Of a DNA stretch of 64,000 nucleotides, positions 63,359-64,000 are shown piece after piece. The position numbers and the translations under genes are program-made. Where the stretch lies: the NCBI GenBank assembly GCA_009720755.1, contig WNKV01000015.1, positions 62,001 to 126,000 of the forward strand. Reading direction: 5' to 3'. Source of the DNA: Rhodoplanes serenus (GTDB taxonomy: Bacteria; Pseudomonadota; Alphaproteobacteria; Rhizobiales; Xanthobacteraceae). The notes beneath the pieces were generated by a model. It had not been told where the DNA came from. It searched no databases and saw only the letters and a program-made list of their open reading frames with translations. Within the stretch, counting starts at the first letter, position 1. Every line of letters starts with the position of its first letter.

Positions 63359-63613
63359 CTACTTGTCCAGTGAGAGCCGTGCCTTGAGAGCGTCGATCCG
63401 CTGCGACGCCTCGACCTTGGTGAGACCGGGATCGAACGCCTCCGGGTCGTGCGCCTGCTCGGACAGCGTCTTCAGATAGGACGCCTGAGCGCCGGTCATC
63501 GGCTCGTCGCCCGACACCCAGTCGCGCGGGTCCTTCTCGGTGTTGCCGGGCGGGTGCGGATCGCGCTTGGGATCGGCGCTCGCCTCGGGTGGCTGCGGTT
63601 GCTTGGCGGTCAT
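63359..63613 (-). CDS. DUF3072 protein
   Basis: An 84-residue soluble protein. The first 35 residues are Pro/Asp/Lys-rich and probably disordered. The second half is the DUF3072 core, PMTGAQASYLKTLSEQAHDP and LTKVEASQRIDALKARLSL, which looks like a two-helix module. The function is unknown. Its ATG overlaps the stop of the upstream DUF1236 gene by one base (TGATG). Confidence 0.88.
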   Translation of the reverse strand: MTAKQPQPPEASADPKRDPHPPGNTEKDPRDWVSGDEPMTGAQASYLKTLSEQAHDPEAFDPGLTKVEASQRIDALKARLSLDK

Positions 63614-64000
63614 CAGCGCGTCTCCTCGGTGATGACCGCGGCGACCTGGCGGGATTTCGGGTCGACCAGCACCACCTGCTTCTCGATCATCGCCACCGCG
63701 AACGGCTTGGCCTCCGGCATCAGGCCGGCCAGCGTGTCCGGCATCGGCGCGAGGTCGATGCCGGCCGGCAGCGTGGCGCCGACCGCGACGCGGAAGCCGG
63801 TGGGGGCCGCGTGGTTCTTCTGGGTGCGGCTGACGCTCTGCCAGATGGTGTGACGCTGGGCATCGCTGAGCTCGATCCGGGGGCCGTCGGCGGTGTCCTG
63901 TGCGGTGGTCTGCGCCGCCGCGACGCCGGTCGGCAGTCCACTCGCCAGGGCGACGGTGCCGGCCACGAGGGCCGCGGCGATGGTCAGGCTCGGCAGACGG
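63613..64000 (-). CDS. Secreted DUF1236 protein, 5' end outside the window
   Basis: The reading frame is open to the right edge; the visible 128 residues begin inside a signal peptide (RLPSLTIAAALVAGTVALAS, cleavage near VAAAQ). The GTG at 63966 lies in the middle of this hydrophobic stretch and is unlikely to be the real start. The mature part has IELSDAQRHTIWQSVSRTQK and the DUF1236 motif FAVAMIEKQVVLVDPKSRQV. It is coupled to the DUF3072 gene by a stop-start overlap. The function is unknown. Confidence 0.85.
   Translation of the reverse strand, partial: RLPSLTIAAALVAGTVALASGLPTGVAAAQTTAQDTADGPRIELSDAQRHTIWQSVSRTQKNHAAPTGFRVAVGATLPAGIDLAPMPDTLAGLMPEAKPFAVAMIEKQVVLVDPKSRQVAAVITEETR

Overview
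The window is GC-rich, densely coding chromosomal DNA from an alphaproteobacterium, most likely of the order Hyphomicrobiales (Rhizobiales; Bradyrhizobium/Rhodopseudomonas/Rhodoplanes-like). The main signs are the rpsT-dnaA neighbourhood, an ATP synthase F0 operon with separate b and b' subunits, AddAB instead of RecBCD, a FixL-FixJ-FixK oxygen-response cascade beside a cbb3 oxidase, a C4-pathway hemA, zeta-type (DUF1476) ATP synthase inhibitors, and the small DUF1236 and DUF3072 proteins. A type I isopentenyl-diphosphate isomerase is compatible with a purple non-sulfur phototroph, but no photosynthesis gene is present. No tRNA, rRNA, CRISPR array, transposase, prophage or integrase was recognised.

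Layout. 1-3.4 kb: the edge of an unknown gene, dnaA, an unusually long dnaA leader (about 1.3 kb) with a G-run tract, a strong hairpin, a perfect CtrA-type site and five GANTC sites, then rpsT. 3.5-9 kb: a small membrane protein, msrA, a short polysaccharide-export lipoprotein, a cupin, a large APC permease and idi. 9-16 kb: the addB-addA-trxA operon. 16-21 kb: thrC coupled to an M16 peptidase, a GNAT acetyltransferase and a lipoprotein. 21-24 kb: the atpI-B-E-F'-F operon. 24-30 kb: a secreted protein, a YjbQ protein, and a convergent pair of a LuxR-type response regulator and a symporter-fused hybrid histidine kinase (CrbR/CrbS-like).

30-45 kb is a coherent low-oxygen island: fixL, fixJ, a single-domain receiver gene, a fixK-like regulator, an AbrB-type transporter, ccoNOQP (fixNOQP), ccoG/fixH, ccoI/ccoS (fixIS), a RidA-like gene and hemA. 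FixK/FNR-type dyads (TTGA-N6-TCAA) lie in front of ccoN, ccoG and hemA. The reading is that heme-based O2 sensing by FixL drives FixJ, which drives FixK, which turns on the oxidase, its copper loading and assembly factors, and the first step of heme synthesis.

45-64 kb: ycjX-ycjF, a hybrid histidine kinase, a DEDDh exonuclease coupled to a cNMP/CBS/nucleotidyltransferase-like protein, the actP-DUF485 acetate permease pair, a 14-bp tandem repeat, a TerC protein, two tandem divergent zeta-like proteins, a DUF533/TerB protein, an orphan MT-A70 methyltransferase, and a run of small conserved envelope or hypothetical genes that is cut by the window edge.
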